Positions 8,279 through 16,086 of a DNA stretch of 64,000 bases are shown one piece after another. The stretch spans positions 1,054,001-1,118,000 of the forward strand of contig NZ_JAMBEP010000001.1 in NCBI RefSeq assembly GCF_023374055.1. The letters are read 5' to 3'. Each line of letters begins with the position of its first letter. The first letter of the stretch is position 1. This DNA is from Luteimonas galliterrae (lineage in GTDB: Bacteria > Pseudomonadota > Gammaproteobacteria > Xanthomonadales > Xanthomonadaceae). Position numbers and translations under genes: made by a program. A model generated the notes under the pieces. That model had not been told where the DNA came from. It saw nothing but the letters and a program-made list of their open reading frames with translations, and ran no database searches.

Positions 8279-8935
8279 TCAGGCGCCGATCAGGCCTTCC
8301 TGTTCCGCCTTGCGCACCAGCTCCACCGTGCCGTGCACGCCGAGCTCCTGCATGATGGCGTATTTGTGGGATTCGACGGTGCGCACCGACACGCCGAGCT
8401 CGTACGCGATCTGCTTGGAGCGCAGGCCCTTGGCGACGAACTGCAATATGCGGCGCTGCTTGTCGGTCAGGTTGTAATGCCGCCGTTCCGACGAAATGAT
8501 GGCGTTCACCGCCAACGTCGGCGTGACGTAAGTGCGGCCGGCCACCACTTCCTGGATGGCGCGGACCAGTTCCTCGCCGGCCGAGCTCTTGAGGATGTAG
8601 CCGCTCGCGCCCGCCTTGACCGCTTCGGCGGCCACCACCGAATCAGAATGCATCGTCAGGAAAACGAAAGGCATCGCATATCCTTCTTCGTGCAGGATAC
8701 GCATCGCATCGATGCCGTTGACGCCGGCCATGCTGATATCCGTCACAACGACATCGGGCCGCTCGCGGCGCACCGACGCGATCAGGTCCTCGCCGGAGGA
8801 CACCAGTTCGACCGTCTCGAAGCATTCCAGCAGCAACCGTTCTACGCCTTGCGCCACCAGCAAGTGGTCGTCTGCGACGAGGACCCGCAGCGGCGAATGG
8901 CCGTATTGAAACGACTCTTCCAGCAAAGCACTCAT
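8279..8935 (-). CDS. NarL/LuxR-family response regulator
   Basis: Two-domain response regulator of 218 residues. The receiver domain (about 14 to 130) has DDH after the first strand, the phosphoacceptor aspartate in VVVTDISMAG, and the Thr and Lys switch residues in VFLTMHSD and YILKSSAGE. The C-terminal LuxR-type helix-turn-helix (about 152 to 212) reads YNLTDKQRRILQFVAKGLRSKQIAYELG followed by VRTVESHKYAIM. GGGGGAG lies six bases before the ATG. It is the only cluster protein with a LuxR-type DNA-binding domain, so it is the best candidate to bind the repeated palindromes. One palindrome lies about 180 bases upstream, consistent with autoregulation. Confidence 0.92.
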   Translation of the reverse strand: MSALLEESFQYGHSPLRVLVADDHLLVAQGVERLLLECFETVELVSSGEDLIASVRRERPDVVVTDISMAGVNGIDAMRILHEEGYAMPFVFLTMHSDSVVAAEAVKAGASGYILKSSAGEELVRAIQEVVAGRTYVTPTLAVNAIISSERRHYNLTDKQRRILQFVAKGLRSKQIAYELGVSVRTVESHKYAIMQELGVHGTVELVRKAEQEGLIGA

Positions 8936-9114
8936 GGCATACTCCCCCGCGAGCGTTACCCCGTAACCGGACTTGCTGCGATCGCCCCTGTTCGCTTCGC
9001 CTTGCCGCCGACGATACTACCTCCACCGCATTCCCGCCATCGCCGCAAGGCGAATGCCAATACACCGCGCTTGGTCGCATCCTGCCGGCGTTTCGTCGCA
9101 ACGATCGCGGCGGC

Positions 9115-9132
9115 GTAGGTAAATCTACTTAC
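9115..9132. promoter_or_regulatory. Palindromic operator candidate, site 3
   Basis: GTAGGTA-AATC-TACTTAC upstream of the NarL-type regulator gene. The half-sites read outward as TACCTAC and TACTTAC, one base apart. A further half-site, CAAGTA, lies at 9139 to 9144. The rest of the 272-base gap from 8936 to 9207 shows no gene. Confidence 0.45.
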
Positions 9133-9207
9133 GCGGTTCAAGTAGAGAACGCAGTCCGCGACAGGAACAGGCCGAGCCGCAGCAACGATATTCGTTGCCG
9201 GACGCGA

Positions 9208-10179
9208 TCAGGCCCGCAGCGTATCGCGCGGATACTCTCCGAATATCTGCCGGTATTCGCTGGAGAAGCGGCTCAGGTGCCCGAAGCCCAGGCGCGAGGC
9301 GATGTCGGTGACCCGCTCCCCGTCCTCGGCCTGCAGCAGCGCCAGCCTGGCCGCATTGAGCCTGGCGATGTGGTGCCAGCGGCTGGGGCTCAGGCCATAT
9401 GCTTCATGGAAGAGGCGCTCCACCCTGCGTTCGCCGATGCCCAGCAGCGTCGCGAGCGACCGGCTGTCGAACGGCCGGTCCAATTGCGCCTTTAGGAAGC
9501 ACTCGGCCTTTCTGATCGTCTCGTCGCGCCGGCGGACCATCCATTCGCCTCGCGTCTGCAGACCCGGCGCAGAACGGTCGCCGCCCACCGCATCGAGGAA
9601 GGCGCCCAGCAGCAGCGAGCCTTGCGCTGCGACCCTGCCATCGTCGACCGTTGGCCCCCACCGCGAAGCGTCGTCGAGCACGGCGCGCACCGTGCGGCAC
9701 AAAGCGTCCGACGCGCTCGGCGGAGTATCGTTGCAATACCAGCCGCTGATCGGAATCGCCAACGGCCTCCCCAACCGCCCCTCGGCCGCTTGCTGCAACC
9801 GTTCTCGTTCTATCAGCAGCACTGCCCAACGCCAGTCGCCGGGGCCGGGTCTGACGTTAAGCTCGCTGTCTTCGGCGAAAACCATCACCTGGCCGGCTTC
9901 GACGAGTTTTCCGTTGGCCCACATCGGATCCCTGCACGACAGGGCCAGGGCCAACGAGACCACGCCCTTGCCGAAACTGCCGCTGGCGAAGATGGGCAGC
10001 GAATAGGCACCGCTATCGAGGCTGAAATGCGGAAACACGACGCGCTGCAGGCAAGCCCGGAAATGCCCTGCCCCGAGCAGGCGTTGCTCGAAACGCGTAT
10101 CGCGCACGGCGCCCAACAGGGCCTGCGCATCGAAACCGTCGACGACCGAGCGCTGATACAGGACAGACAGATCGACCAT
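9208..10179 (-). CDS. AraC-family transcriptional regulator
   Basis: A 323-residue AraC/XylS-type regulator. The N-terminal two thirds resemble the cupin-like ligand domain of this family, with a strand-rich segment around the motif HFSLDSGAYSLPIF. The C-terminal pair of helix-turn-helix motifs is clear: SLATLLGIGERRVERLFHEA, then VTDIASRLGFGHLSRFSSEY ending in FGEYPRDTLRA. I start at the ATG 10179 because GGTGGAG precedes it; the open frame reaches 10302 but would overlap the divergent kinase gene. It is transcribed away from the kinase, sharing an intergenic region of about 106 bases. Confidence 0.87.
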   Translation of the reverse strand: MVDLSVLYQRSVVDGFDAQALLGAVRDTRFEQRLLGAGHFRACLQRVVFPHFSLDSGAYSLPIFASGSFGKGVVSLALALSCRDPMWANGKLVEAGQVMVFAEDSELNVRPGPGDWRWAVLLIERERLQQAAEGRLGRPLAIPISGWYCNDTPPSASDALCRTVRAVLDDASRWGPTVDDGRVAAQGSLLLGAFLDAVGGDRSAPGLQTRGEWMVRRRDETIRKAECFLKAQLDRPFDSRSLATLLGIGERRVERLFHEAYGLSPSRWHHIARLNAARLALLQAEDGERVTDIASRLGFGHLSRFSSEYRQIFGEYPRDTLRA

Positions 10180-10285
10180 GCCGCTCCACCATTGGAAGAC
10201 GGAATCCGGATAGCGACCGAGGCGGCAACCGGCATAGATTTCGCCGCGAGGGCATACAGCGTTCGTCCGGAAAGGTGAAGGACAA

Positions 10286-11953
10286 GTGAAATCCCGGCAC
10301 ACACCCGGCGTATCGAAGGCCGATTGGAGCGCCGGAGCTCTCTTGCGCGAGCGTTACGACTCGGCAGCTTTGGCGACCGCAATGGCCATAAGCAGCGCAC
10401 AACGGCAACTGGCGACCGGCGCGGCGTTTTTCGGCGCCGGCTGTATCGCGCAATTGCTCTCGGTTGCGGCGTGGGCGCCGGCGCTTAAAGCCCACATGGT
10501 GTGGTTGCCCGGCGCGACGCTGCTGTGCGGCTTGCTGCTCTTGCCGCGCGCGCGATGGCCTGCCTGCCTGATCGGCTCGTTGCTGGGCGTGCTGGCGGTT
10601 TCGATGTTCCGCATTTCCGCGTGGGACGTGCTCGTGACGGTAGGCGGCGATTACCTGCTGGTCGCAGCGACCGCGGCGGTCTTGCTGCGATACCGCGACG
10701 GCCAGCGGCTGATGGAGAGTTTTGCCGACATCGGCCGCTTCATCCTGTTCGCCTGCCTGTTGTTGCCTGCGACGAGCGCCTGGTGGGTCACGACGCTCGC
10801 CCGCCGCAACGAGCTGAATCCCTACATCGGCGACTGGTTGAACGTAGCCTTGGCGCACAGCCTGGGCTACGTGCTGGTCGTTCCCGCCGTCGTGGGCATC
10901 GTGAGCGCGGCGAAGCAACCAGAGCGGAGGAATCCGGCGAGCACCGCCAGTTTCGTCGCCGTCGTCCTGCTCGCCGGCTTGCTTTGGCTGACCTGGAGCT
11001 TTCCCTGGGACGACATCATCGTGAAACGGCTGCTGATCCTGGCGCCGATTCCTTTTCTCGTGTGGGCGCTGGCCTCGTTCGGCATCGCAGGGGCGTCGGT
11101 CGCGATGCTGCTCGTCGCATTCCTGTGCATGCGGATGAGCGTGAACGGCTTCGGCCCGTTTGCAGCGCCCGATCTGGCGGAAACGATCCTGAGCGCGCAA
11201 TTCTGGGCGATCGGGACCGCCATTTCGCTGCTGTTCCTTGCGGTGCTGGCGGAACAACGGACGACGAGCCGGTTGATGCTGAAGCGGGCCTACCAACGGC
11301 TGAGCAAGGTGACCGGACGCATGCTGGTGGTCCAGGAAGAGGAAAGGACCCGGATCGCAAGGGATCTGCACGACGACATCAACCAGTCGCTGGCCGCCGT
11401 CTCGATCCAGTTGAGCGCGATCAAGCGGGAACTCGGCCAGGCCCAGCGCGAATCGATCGACGAAATACAGGAACAGCTGATGTCGATTTCCAAGGACATC
11501 CGCGACATTTCGCATGAGTTGCACCCCAGCATCCTGCGCTTCACCGGCCTGGCCAGCGCGATCGAAGGCCTGTGCGAGAAGCACAACGCCAGCGGCGAAC
11601 TGCGATTGCACTGCTCGACCCGAAATCTTCCGCCTTTGTCGGAGGCCCAGGAGCTCGGCTTGTTCCGGATCGTCCAGGAAGCGGTCAACAACATCGACAA
11701 GCATGCGCATGCCTCGCTCGCCCGCATCCTGCTCGAAGGCGATCGGGACGGGGTATCGCTCACCATCGAAGACAACGGCATCGGCTACGCGCCGGAGATC
11801 AAGCATGCGCCGCCGCCCAGCCTCGGGCTGATAAGCATGGAAGAACGCGCCAAGGCCTTGGGCGGAAATTTCGATATCGCACGCGGGCCTACGGGCGGCA
11901 CGCGCGTCGAAGTCCGCTTCAGGGCCGGCGCGCAGCCGCACGGCGCCGACTGA
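10286..11953 (+). CDS. Sensor histidine kinase, MASE1-like membrane sensor with HisKA_3
   Basis: A 555-residue membrane histidine kinase of the NarX/UhpB type. The N-terminal half (about residues 45 to 325) has roughly eight hydrophobic helices, including MVWLPGATLLCGLLLLP, in the style of MASE1 sensors. A coiled segment then leads to the dimerisation/phosphoacceptor motif EEERTRIARDLHDDINQSL with His362. The ATPase domain has LFRIVQEAVNNIDKHAHA (N box) and IEDNGIGYAP (G1 box) and ends near the C-terminus. Start is a GTG preceded by GAAGGA. This kinase type partners with NarL-type regulators, so the regulator at 8279 to 8935 is the likely cognate, though it is encoded on the other strand with the AraC gene between. 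Confidence 0.9.
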   Translation: MKSRHTPGVSKADWSAGALLRERYDSAALATAMAISSAQRQLATGAAFFGAGCIAQLLSVAAWAPALKAHMVWLPGATLLCGLLLLPRARWPACLIGSLLGVLAVSMFRISAWDVLVTVGGDYLLVAATAAVLLRYRDGQRLMESFADIGRFILFACLLLPATSAWWVTTLARRNELNPYIGDWLNVALAHSLGYVLVVPAVVGIVSAAKQPERRNPASTASFVAVVLLAGLLWLTWSFPWDDIIVKRLLILAPIPFLVWALASFGIAGASVAMLLVAFLCMRMSVNGFGPFAAPDLAETILSAQFWAIGTAISLLFLAVLAEQRTTSRLMLKRAYQRLSKVTGRMLVVQEEERTRIARDLHDDINQSLAAVSIQLSAIKRELGQAQRESIDEIQEQLMSISKDIRDISHELHPSILRFTGLASAIEGLCEKHNASGELRLHCSTRNLPPLSEAQELGLFRIVQEAVNNIDKHAHASLARILLEGDRDGVSLTIEDNGIGYAPEIKHAPPPSLGLISMEERAKALGGNFDIARGPTGGTRVEVRFRAGAQPHGAD

Positions 11954-11970
11954 GGCGCCAACGGCGCAGC

Positions 11971-11988
11971 TTCGGTAAAAATACCTAT
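11971..11988. promoter_or_regulatory. Palindromic operator candidate, site 4
   Basis: TTCGGTA-AAAA-TACCTAT, centred about 100 bases before the outer-membrane channel gene. Arms GGTA and TACC pair exactly around AAAA. A weaker copy follows at 11995 to 12013 (AGGTGTA-AATC-CGCTTGT), which keeps the AATC centre but has mismatches in its right arm. Confidence 0.4.
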
Positions 11989-12079
11989 CCGAGTAAGGTG
12001 TAAATCCGCTTGTAGGCGCCTAAGCGGGCGGCGCAATGTCGGGCCGAGGCGTTTGATCGCCGCACGACAGGGAGCCCGC

Positions 12080-12892
12080 ATGACGATCCGATTCCGCCGG
12101 CGATATGGATTGGCGATCGCGGCCATAGGCGCATACCCGGCCCTTGCGCATGCGCAGCAGGGCGCGGACGAACTCGCCAAACAGCTATCCAATCCGGTCG
12201 CCTCGCTGACCAGCGTGCCGCTGCAATACAACGCGGACTTCAAGCTCGGCTCCGAGGACGGCGCCAGGCAATACCTCAACATACAACCGGTGATCCCCAA
12301 ACCGATCTCGGACGACTGGAACTTGATCGCGCGGGTGATCGTGCCGGTGATCTATCAGGACGACATCTTCGGCGATTCCGGCAGCCAATTCGGGCTGGGC
12401 GATACGACGCCGACGCTGTTCTTCTCGCCCAAGAAGCCCACCGCGAACGGCTGGATTTGGGGCGCGGGACCCGTCTTCTTGCTGCCTACAGCCACAGATG
12501 AACTCCTCGGTTCGGAAAAATGGGGGCTGGGCCCGAGCGCGCTGGCGCTGAAACAGACCCCGGGCGGCTGGACCTACGGCGCGCTGGTGAACCACATCTG
12601 GTCGGTCGCCGGCGATCACAACCGCGCCGATGTCAGCAGTACGTTCCTGCAGCCCTTCTTCGCCAAACAATTCCCGGGCGGCCGCACGTTGTCGTTCAAC
12701 GTGGAATCGAGCTACGACTGGAAAGGCGAGAAATGGAACGCGCCGTTGAACGTGGGCTACGCCAAGGTCACGCGCTGGGGCGGCCAGATGCTGAGCCTGC
12801 AAGGCGGCGTGCGCTATTTCGCCGAAACGCCAGGCGACGGGCCCGATTGGGGCGTGAGGTTCACGCTCACTTTGCTGTATCCCAAGCATTGA
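12080..12892 (+). CDS. Outer-membrane channel-like protein (phenol MetA-pathway/neuromedin-U type)
   Basis: A 270-residue protein with a signal peptide (cleavage near AHAQQ) and a beta-rich mature part with repeated amphipathic strands such as NLIARVIVPVIYQDD, GWIWGAGPVFLLPTAT, WTYGALVNHIWSVAG and VRFTLTLLYP. The motifs FGLGDTTPTLFFSPKKP and SSTFLQPFFAKQFP are typical of the transporter-like family often annotated as MetA-pathway of phenol degradation. Transport of a substrate is inferred. The ATG at 12080 follows AGGGAG. It is the last gene of the signalling cluster and has palindromes upstream, suggesting it is an output of that system. Confidence 0.75.
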   Translation: MTIRFRRRYGLAIAAIGAYPALAHAQQGADELAKQLSNPVASLTSVPLQYNADFKLGSEDGARQYLNIQPVIPKPISDDWNLIARVIVPVIYQDDIFGDSGSQFGLGDTTPTLFFSPKKPTANGWIWGAGPVFLLPTATDELLGSEKWGLGPSALALKQTPGGWTYGALVNHIWSVAGDHNRADVSSTFLQPFFAKQFPGGRTLSFNVESSYDWKGEKWNAPLNVGYAKVTRWGGQMLSLQGGVRYFAETPGDGPDWGVRFTLTLLYPKH

Positions 12893-13312
12893 TCTTGTTT
12901 CGTTCTGTAGAGCGGAGCTTGCTCCGCTGCCTTGACTTGGGGGTTTGTCGCGACCTGCCGGCCGTCCCGGCCGGGGTTTCGTCCGCTCAAACCGCGGCCG
13001 AATGACCCTTCGGCACGCTCATGGCATGCTTTCTTTTTGTGGGCCCAAAAGAGAAGTCACCAAAGAAAAAAGGGGGGTGGAATGTTCTTGGCTACCGCTC
13101 GCCGGCCCTCGGGATTCCTCCCTCGCTTCGACATTCAGATTCGAGGCGATCGACAAGAATGCCTCCTTAGCGCAAATCCGCAAAAGCCACGTCACCACAA
13201 TCGCGGCGAATCAAAATCTAATACCTGCGTAAGAAGGTCACCTACGACGACAGCAGGTCCGCTGGCGGACTTTCAGGTGCGACGCATCGCACCGCAGTTC
13301 AGGCCCTTTCTT

Positions 13313-13348
13313 GGGTTACTTTCTTTGGGCCAACAAAGAAAGTGACCC
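13313..13348. repeat. 36-base palindrome
   Basis: Inverted repeat with arms GGGTTACTTTCTTTG and CAAAGAAAGTGACCC around a short GGCC-containing centre, with one mismatched pair in the arms. A related but degraded copy (CTTTCTTTTTGTGGGCCC, then a CACCAAAGAAA arm) lies near 13029 to 13073. Similar elements are frequent between genes in Xanthomonadaceae. Confidence 0.6.
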
Positions 13349-13498
13349 GCGCGCAGCGCGGAAGCTTTTTTCCATGGCGCGAGTCGTAGCGCAAGCCGCC
13401 AGGACGCGGGCCTGGATCCCGGCCTTCGCCGGGATGACGGCTTAGGGGCAACAGCAAGAGCAAGATGGGTCCCAGCGTTCGCTGGGATGACGGCTCAA

Positions 13499-13565
13499 GA
13501 GCGAACGACTTAAGAGCGAACGGCTTAAGAGCGAACGGCTTAAGAGCGAACGGCTTAAGAGCGAA
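13499..13565. repeat. 15-base tandem repeat, about 4.5 copies
   Basis: The unit GAGCGAACGGCTTAA is repeated four times; the first copy differs at one base (GACTTAA) and a partial fifth copy follows. Because the unit is a multiple of three, the reverse frame reads as a repeated FALKP peptide. That frame lacks any other protein feature and is not called as a gene. Confidence 0.85.
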
Positions 13566-13758
13566 GAGCACCGGAGCAGGCTCCGCTCTACAGAGCAAAG
13601 GCAAGAGCTAGGGCAAGAGCAAGGCGCTGGATGACGCGCGCTCCTGCGGCATACCCGGCATCTGTTGCAGGTGTTCGCCCCAGCATCCTGAGCGTTCCCG
13701 CCTTCGCCGGATGACGGCTAAGGACAACGGCAACGCCAACGTCAGCACGGCCTTTCCT

Positions 13759-15879
13759 TCAACGCCGGACGGCCTTGATATCCAGTCCGAGCAGCCAGCG
13801 CCTGCCCGGCGCGGGTTCGAAATATCGGCCGTTGCTTTCGTTGACGATGACAGAACCGACCGCGTCGCGATCGAACAGGTTGTCGATGCGCGCGAAGCCG
13901 ACGAATTCGAAACCACCGATCCGCCAGCGCCGTTGCGCGCTGAGGTCGAAGCTCACGTACCCCGGCGCTGGTGCGGTATTGGCATCGTCGGCGTATACGC
14001 GGCCGATGCCGCGCGCTTCGATGGCGAAATCGTAATCGTCGGCGGCCAGCCAGCGCAGTTCGGCCCAGCCGTTGTGGCGCGGCAAGCCCGGAATGCGGTT
14101 GCCCGCGGCGACCATGCTGTCCGGCGTCGCGCACGGCGCGGCTCCGCAAACGGCGAACGCATCGCGATAGCGCGCATCGAGCCAGGTGTAGGCCAGTCCA
14201 TAACGCCAGCGCGGCGACCACGCGCCCGACCACGAAAGCTCCGCGCCCTGCCGCCGCGAGCGGGCGGCGTTGGCGAACGTGCTGCGCCCGCCCTGGTTGG
14301 CGGCGACCACCAGTTCGTCTTCGGTATCGCTGCGGAACAATGCGAAGCCGAAGCGGATATCGCCACGGCGCGCACGCACGCCGGCCTCCACGTTTTCGCT
14401 GCGCGCCGCGAGCAAAGCCGTGTTGAGCCCGCTGAGGCCGTCGCTGCGGTAGGACAACTCGTTGAAGGTCGGCGTTTCGAAACCTTTGCCGGCGTTGGCG
14501 TAGAGGCTGAGCCATTCCGCAGCATGGAACAGCACGCCGGCCACGGGCGTGGTGCGCGCGTATTCGACCCGTCCGCTGTCGTCGGGATTGTCCGAAGTGA
14601 TGTAGGCATCGCGCGAACGGAACGCGACGCGGCTGCGCCGCACGCCCAGGTCGACGCGCCAGCGCGGCGCGATGGCCCAATCGGCCTGCAAGTATTGGTC
14701 GTACGCCGCCACGCGATCGCGTTCGTCGCGACGCAGCGCGCCGCGCACGCCGAGCTGCGCGCCGACGAAATTTTCGTAGCCGAGGCGATGCTCGTCGGAC
14801 GACTGGTACTCGGCGCCGACGGCGACCGAGAACGGACGCGCCGCCAGCTGGCCCTGCCACTGCCAGCGCGCGTCGATGCCTCCATAGCTGCGATCCAAAT
14901 CGATCACGCCGCCGCCGCTCAGCGGATTGGCCTGCGAAGCCGGCGGCACCGACAGGAACTGCACCGTGTCGCGGCCGCCGCCGTAAGCGGTGAGGCCCAG
15001 CCGGCCGATGCCGGCGCCGTGCTCGACGCGCGCACCCAACTGCTGCTGGCGCACGGTCTTGCGCGTGTCGAATCGCAAGGCGCCTTCGCTGGCGGCGCGA
15101 GGATCGGCTTCGACCTGCTCCCGGGTCAGGCCTTGCGGATCGTCGGCCTCGAGGTCGAGCGCATTGGCGATCACGCGGAATTCGCCGTCCGCGCCGAACA
15201 TGCCGCCGAGCGCGAGCTGCGCCGAATCGCGACGCGCCCGGCTGTGGTCGCGATAGCCATCGTCGGCCAGCGCGCCGGCATCAAGCCGATAGCCGCCCTG
15301 CCCGCCTTGCCAGGGGCCGCGCCACGATATCGAGCCGCGCCGAAGGCCGTCGCTGCCCGCCGCGAATCCTGCCGCCAATTCCGGCTGCAGCGGCGGCGGC
15401 GCGCTGAACGACTGGATCACGCCGCCGGAGGAATTGCCGTACAGCGCCGAGAACGGCCCGCGCAATACCTCGATGCGCTCGGCCGCTTCCAGCGCGAAGT
15501 GCGAGACCTGGCCTTGCCCGTCGGGCATCGTCGCCGGAATGCCGTCGGTGTACAGGCGCACGCCGCGCACGCCGAAGCTGGCGCGCGTGCCGAAGCCGCG
15601 AACCGATATTTGCAGATCCTGCGCCTGGTTCTGGCGATCGCGCGCCATCACGCCGGGCACGCGCTGCAGCGATTCGGAAAGATCCACCCGTGGCTGCGCG
15701 CGGCGGATCGCTTCGGCGTCGATGCGGTCGATCGCGGCGGGCACATCCAGAGCATCGTCTTCGCCGCGGGTGGCGGTGACGACCACGGTGTCCAGGGTCT
15801 GCGGACGCGTGCGCTCGACGGCGTAGGACTGCGGTACGAAGGCGGCAAGGCAAGCGCAAAAGGCGGGGAATCGGGGCAT
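13759..15879 (-). CDS. TonB-dependent outer-membrane receptor
   Basis: A 706-residue TonB-dependent receptor. A signal peptide is followed by the TonB box region (LDTVVVTATR), a plug with the motifs LQRVPGVMARD, QISVRGFGTRASFGVRG and ERIEVLRGPFSALYGNSSGGVI, and then a 22-strand-type barrel with GKGFETPTFNELSY. The plug pattern resembles siderophore or metal receptors of the FecA/PhuR kind; the ligand is not evident. It ends in a basic tail (LLGLDIKAVRR) rather than the usual terminal aromatic residue, which is atypical. It lies just upstream of, and divergent from, the tRNA-Arg gene. Confidence 0.9.
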   Translation of the reverse strand: MPRFPAFCACLAAFVPQSYAVERTRPQTLDTVVVTATRGEDDALDVPAAIDRIDAEAIRRAQPRVDLSESLQRVPGVMARDRQNQAQDLQISVRGFGTRASFGVRGVRLYTDGIPATMPDGQGQVSHFALEAAERIEVLRGPFSALYGNSSGGVIQSFSAPPPLQPELAAGFAAGSDGLRRGSISWRGPWQGGQGGYRLDAGALADDGYRDHSRARRDSAQLALGGMFGADGEFRVIANALDLEADDPQGLTREQVEADPRAASEGALRFDTRKTVRQQQLGARVEHGAGIGRLGLTAYGGGRDTVQFLSVPPASQANPLSGGGVIDLDRSYGGIDARWQWQGQLAARPFSVAVGAEYQSSDEHRLGYENFVGAQLGVRGALRRDERDRVAAYDQYLQADWAIAPRWRVDLGVRRSRVAFRSRDAYITSDNPDDSGRVEYARTTPVAGVLFHAAEWLSLYANAGKGFETPTFNELSYRSDGLSGLNTALLAARSENVEAGVRARRGDIRFGFALFRSDTEDELVVAANQGGRSTFANAARSRRQGAELSWSGAWSPRWRYGLAYTWLDARYRDAFAVCGAAPCATPDSMVAAGNRIPGLPRHNGWAELRWLAADDYDFAIEARGIGRVYADDANTAPAPGYVSFDLSAQRRWRIGGFEFVGFARIDNLFDRDAVGSVIVNESNGRYFEPAPGRRWLLGLDIKAVRR

Positions 15880-15932
15880 GCGGCAAGAATAGCTGCGGAA
15901 TCGGGGGGCATCTGGGATAATTTACGGCTTAT

Positions 15933-16009
15933 GGCCCCGTAGCTCAGCTGGATAGAGCGTCCCCCTCCTAAGGGGAAGGTCGTACGTTCGAATCGTATCG
16001 GGGCCGCCA
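15933..16009 (+). tRNA. tRNA-Arg (anticodon CCT)
   Basis: A 77-base gene with a complete cloverleaf. The acceptor GGCCCCG pairs with CGGGGCC; the discriminator is G and CCA is encoded. The D arm reads GCTCAGCTGGATAGAGC, the anticodon stem TCCCC/GGGGA encloses the loop CTCCTAA (anticodon CCT), and the T loop is TTCGAAT. It reads AGG codons. No integrase or repeated 3' end is seen nearby. Confidence 0.97.
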
Positions 16010-16086
16010 GTCGTGCACAGGTCGCACACCCATGTGCCAGAGCCCGGCCATCCATGGCCGGACTATTCAATGCTTAGGAGCTTTTC

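Larger units (their letters stand above)
12905..13593. repeat. Gene-free composite of degenerate intergenic repeats
   Basis: The 866 bases between the channel gene and the TonB receptor hold no convincing gene. The region is bounded by matching inverted ends: CTGTAGAGCGGAGC at the left and its complement GCTCCGCTCTACAG at the right (13579 to 13592). Between them are degenerate copies of short palindromes, including a TTCTTT...AAAGAA element near 13030 to 13075, a near-perfect one at 13313 to 13348, two short repeats ending GGGATGACGGCT near 13430 to 13495, and a 15-base tandem array. This looks like stacked repeat insertions. Confidence 0.6.

Noticed and set aside
10013-11941. A 642-codon minus-strand frame over the AraC and kinase genes
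   Set aside because: It is antisense to the kinase and AraC genes, is Gln/Arg/Asp-rich and shows no family pattern.
13499-13565. Possible CRISPR array
   Set aside because: The repeats are directly adjacent with no spacers, and there are no cas genes.
13299-13604. Small frame encoding FALKP repeats
   Set aside because: It is only the translation of a 15-base tandem repeat in a gene-free block.
15933-16009. tRNA-Arg as an integration site
   Set aside because: No integrase, no duplicated 3' end and ordinary chromosomal genes on both sides.
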